Position numbers and translations under genes: made by a program. A stretch of DNA of 5,216 nucleotides, taken from assembly GCA_019309245.1 (NCBI GenBank), contig JAFDGP010000191.1, positions 1 to 5,216 of the forward strand. Reading direction: 5' to 3'. Source of the stretch: Deltaproteobacteria bacterium. Its GTDB lineage: Bacteria; Desulfobacterota; Desulfobacteria; Desulfobacterales; C00003060. How positions within the stretch are numbered: position 1 is the first letter of the stretch; every line of letters starts with the position of its first letter. This document shows positions 4,188 through 5,216 of this stretch, in pieces. The notes beneath the pieces are model-generated. The model saw only the letters and a list, made by a program, of their open reading frames with translations, was not told the DNA's origin and searched no databases.

Positions 4188-5216
4188 GGGTCATTGACGA
4201 ATAAGCTTGAAGTTGGTGGGTCAGATCGGTACTCCAAAGGTTGACCAAAACCAAAAAAGGAGGAACTGAAATGACCCACCATGAAGACAATACTGCAATT
4301 GGGCGGATGTTGGAAGCGGTAATCGAAAACGGTATGGAGGGCCTGGAGGCGGCGATTTCCATATTGCTCAACGAAGCCATGAAAGTTGAACGCAGCCGGG
4401 TATTGTGTGCTGAGCCCTGGCAAAGGACCGAGGGTCGGCTCGGCTACGCAAACGGCTACAAGCCGCGGAGTCTGAACAGCCGTGTCGGCAAGCTGTCATT
4501 GCAGGTTCCCCAGGTGCGGGGGCCTGCGCAGCGAACGGGCTTTGAAGTTGGCCATCGCGGAGATGTATGTTCAGGGTGTCTCCACAAGAAAAGTGGCCGA
4601 GGTGATGGAGTCTCTGTGCGGACTGGAGGTTACCAGCAGTGAGGTGAGTCGCTGTGCAAGCCTGCTCGACGAAGAGCTGGAGAACTGGCGGAAACGACCC
4701 CTTGGGCACTGTCCCTATGTCGTCCTAGATGCCCGGTACGAAAACGTCCGCGTTGACGGCACCGTACGCTCCTGTGCCGTGTTGATCGCTGCCGGCGTGC
4801 GCCACGACGGGAAACGAAGCCTGTTGGGAGTTAGCTGCTCCATGAGCGAGGCCGAGATTCACTGGAGGGGCTTCCTGACCGGCCTCAAGCAACGAGGGCT
4901 CTACGGTGTGGAGATGATCACCAGCGACGACCACGAAGGGCTGAAAGCAGCGCTGAGGTCCACGTTCCACGGAGTGGCGTGGAACCGCTGCCACTTCCAT
5001 CTCCAGAGAAACGCTTCGGCTTACGTGCCTAAAGTGTATATGCGAGTGCAGGTCGCCGAGGATATCCACAGCATCCTGACCGCTCCTTCCCGCGACGAGG
5101 CGGAGCGGTTGCTGGGCCTCGCGGTGGAAAAATACGCTAAATCCGCCTCGCGGCTTTCTTCTTGGATGCAGTCGGCATTGCCGGAGGGATTTACGGTGTT
5201 CATGCTCCCGCAGCGA
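4167..5216 (+). mobile_element. IS256-family insertion sequence, left part only (runs off the right edge)
   Basis: The element is defined by the IS256-type transposase pseudogene at 4271 onward and the inverted repeat just upstream. The left end is placed tentatively at the inner arm of that repeat (4167-4187), since IS256-like elements usually start within about 100-150 bp of the transposase gene. The right end and the target duplication are outside the window, so the boundary cannot be confirmed. Confidence 0.5.
4271..5216 (+). pseudogene. IS256/Mutator-family transposase, frameshifted and partial
   Basis: The ATG at 4271 has AAGGAGG 7 nt upstream. The first 84 codons (4271-4522) show the family N terminus, with LLNEAMKVERSRVL, GYANGYKPRSLNSRVGKLSLQVPQVRG. 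The sequence then continues in the +1 frame from 4521 as GLRSERALKLAIAEMYVQGV and stays open to the window end. Relatives carry about ten more residues (SFYP...LEK-like) between VPQVR and GLRSERA, so a deletion not divisible by three has removed them. The catalytic Asp codons are at 4728-4730 (VVLDARYE) and 4926-4928 (TSDDHEGL). The C-x2-H pair is at 4989-5000 (RCHFHLQRNA). The catalytic Glu would lie beyond the edge. The unshifted frame stops at 4640-4642. It is a dead gene unless frameshifting restores it, and even then the missing residues remain lost. Confidence 0.85.

Noticed and set aside
3844..4380. 178-aa minus-strand ORF across the structured region and into the transposase start
   Set aside because: It runs antisense through the perfect palindrome and the start of the IS256-type gene, and its C-terminal half simply reads through the nested inverted repeat. 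A short segment (TLHKRMTHRQLTAVCIALGFKHLF, about 4020-4115) looks somewhat protein-like and might be the tail of a gene interrupted by the insertion sequence. I could not recognise a family or a start.
4725..5069. 114-aa minus-strand ORF inside the IS256 transposase
   Set aside because: It is a shadow of the conserved plus-strand transposase frame that carries the DDE residues.
1..5216. CRISPR array, tRNA or rRNA gene
   Set aside because: I saw no regularly spaced direct repeats, no cloverleaf with a recognisable T-loop motif, and no ribosomal RNA signature on either strand.

Overview
The window looks like an accessory patch in the chromosome of a Deltaproteobacterium (Desulfobacterota-like). 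That taxonomic suggestion is an inference. It rests on a sigma54-type -24/-12 promoter in front of a response-regulator gene and on the style of the two transposase genes. It has not been tested by any search.

Layout. Bases 1-52 hold the first codons of a response regulator read leftward and leaving the window, with a sigma54 promoter at 112-130. Bases 53-371 are otherwise non-coding and contain a long imperfect hairpin at 243-297. Bases 372-2826 are a GC-rich two-gene transposon-like unit on the minus strand. It consists of a helix-turn-helix protein (2105-2749) overlapping by 4 nt a 578-aa DDE transposase (372-2108). Its promoter overlaps a perfect 16-bp inverted repeat that may be its operator.

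Bases about 2823-3791 are an AT-richer block that reads as the replication-control module of a rolling-circle plasmid, all on the minus strand. From upstream to downstream it has a promoter, a CopG-like ribbon-helix-helix gene (3437-3685), a structured leader, and a rep-like ORF (2823-3287). The rep-like ORF keeps a Cys cluster and a beta-strand motif but lacks the HUH catalytic part. The leader carries an antisense promoter and an antisense-RNA terminator on the plus strand (predicted RNA about 3357-3436). It also has an intrinsic terminator directly before the rep start codon, and an upstream 10-nt element that can pair completely with that terminator's 5' arm. This is the arrangement expected for antisense-RNA-controlled transcription attenuation combined with a CopG repressor. 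It is the most interesting item in the window.

Bases 3792-4137 have no convincing gene. They are dominated by a ~180-nt nested inverted-repeat structure (3836-4014), a candidate single-strand origin or other replication structure of the same replicon. A perfect 21-bp inverted repeat (4138-4187) then precedes an IS256/Mutator-family transposase gene (4271 to the window end, plus strand). That gene has lost about ten codons and its reading frame near base 4521, so it is a pseudogene.

Interpretation (inference): a small rolling-circle replicon integrated or was captured here, and its rep gene then decayed. Insertion sequences accumulated on both sides, while the copy-control region remained strikingly intact.
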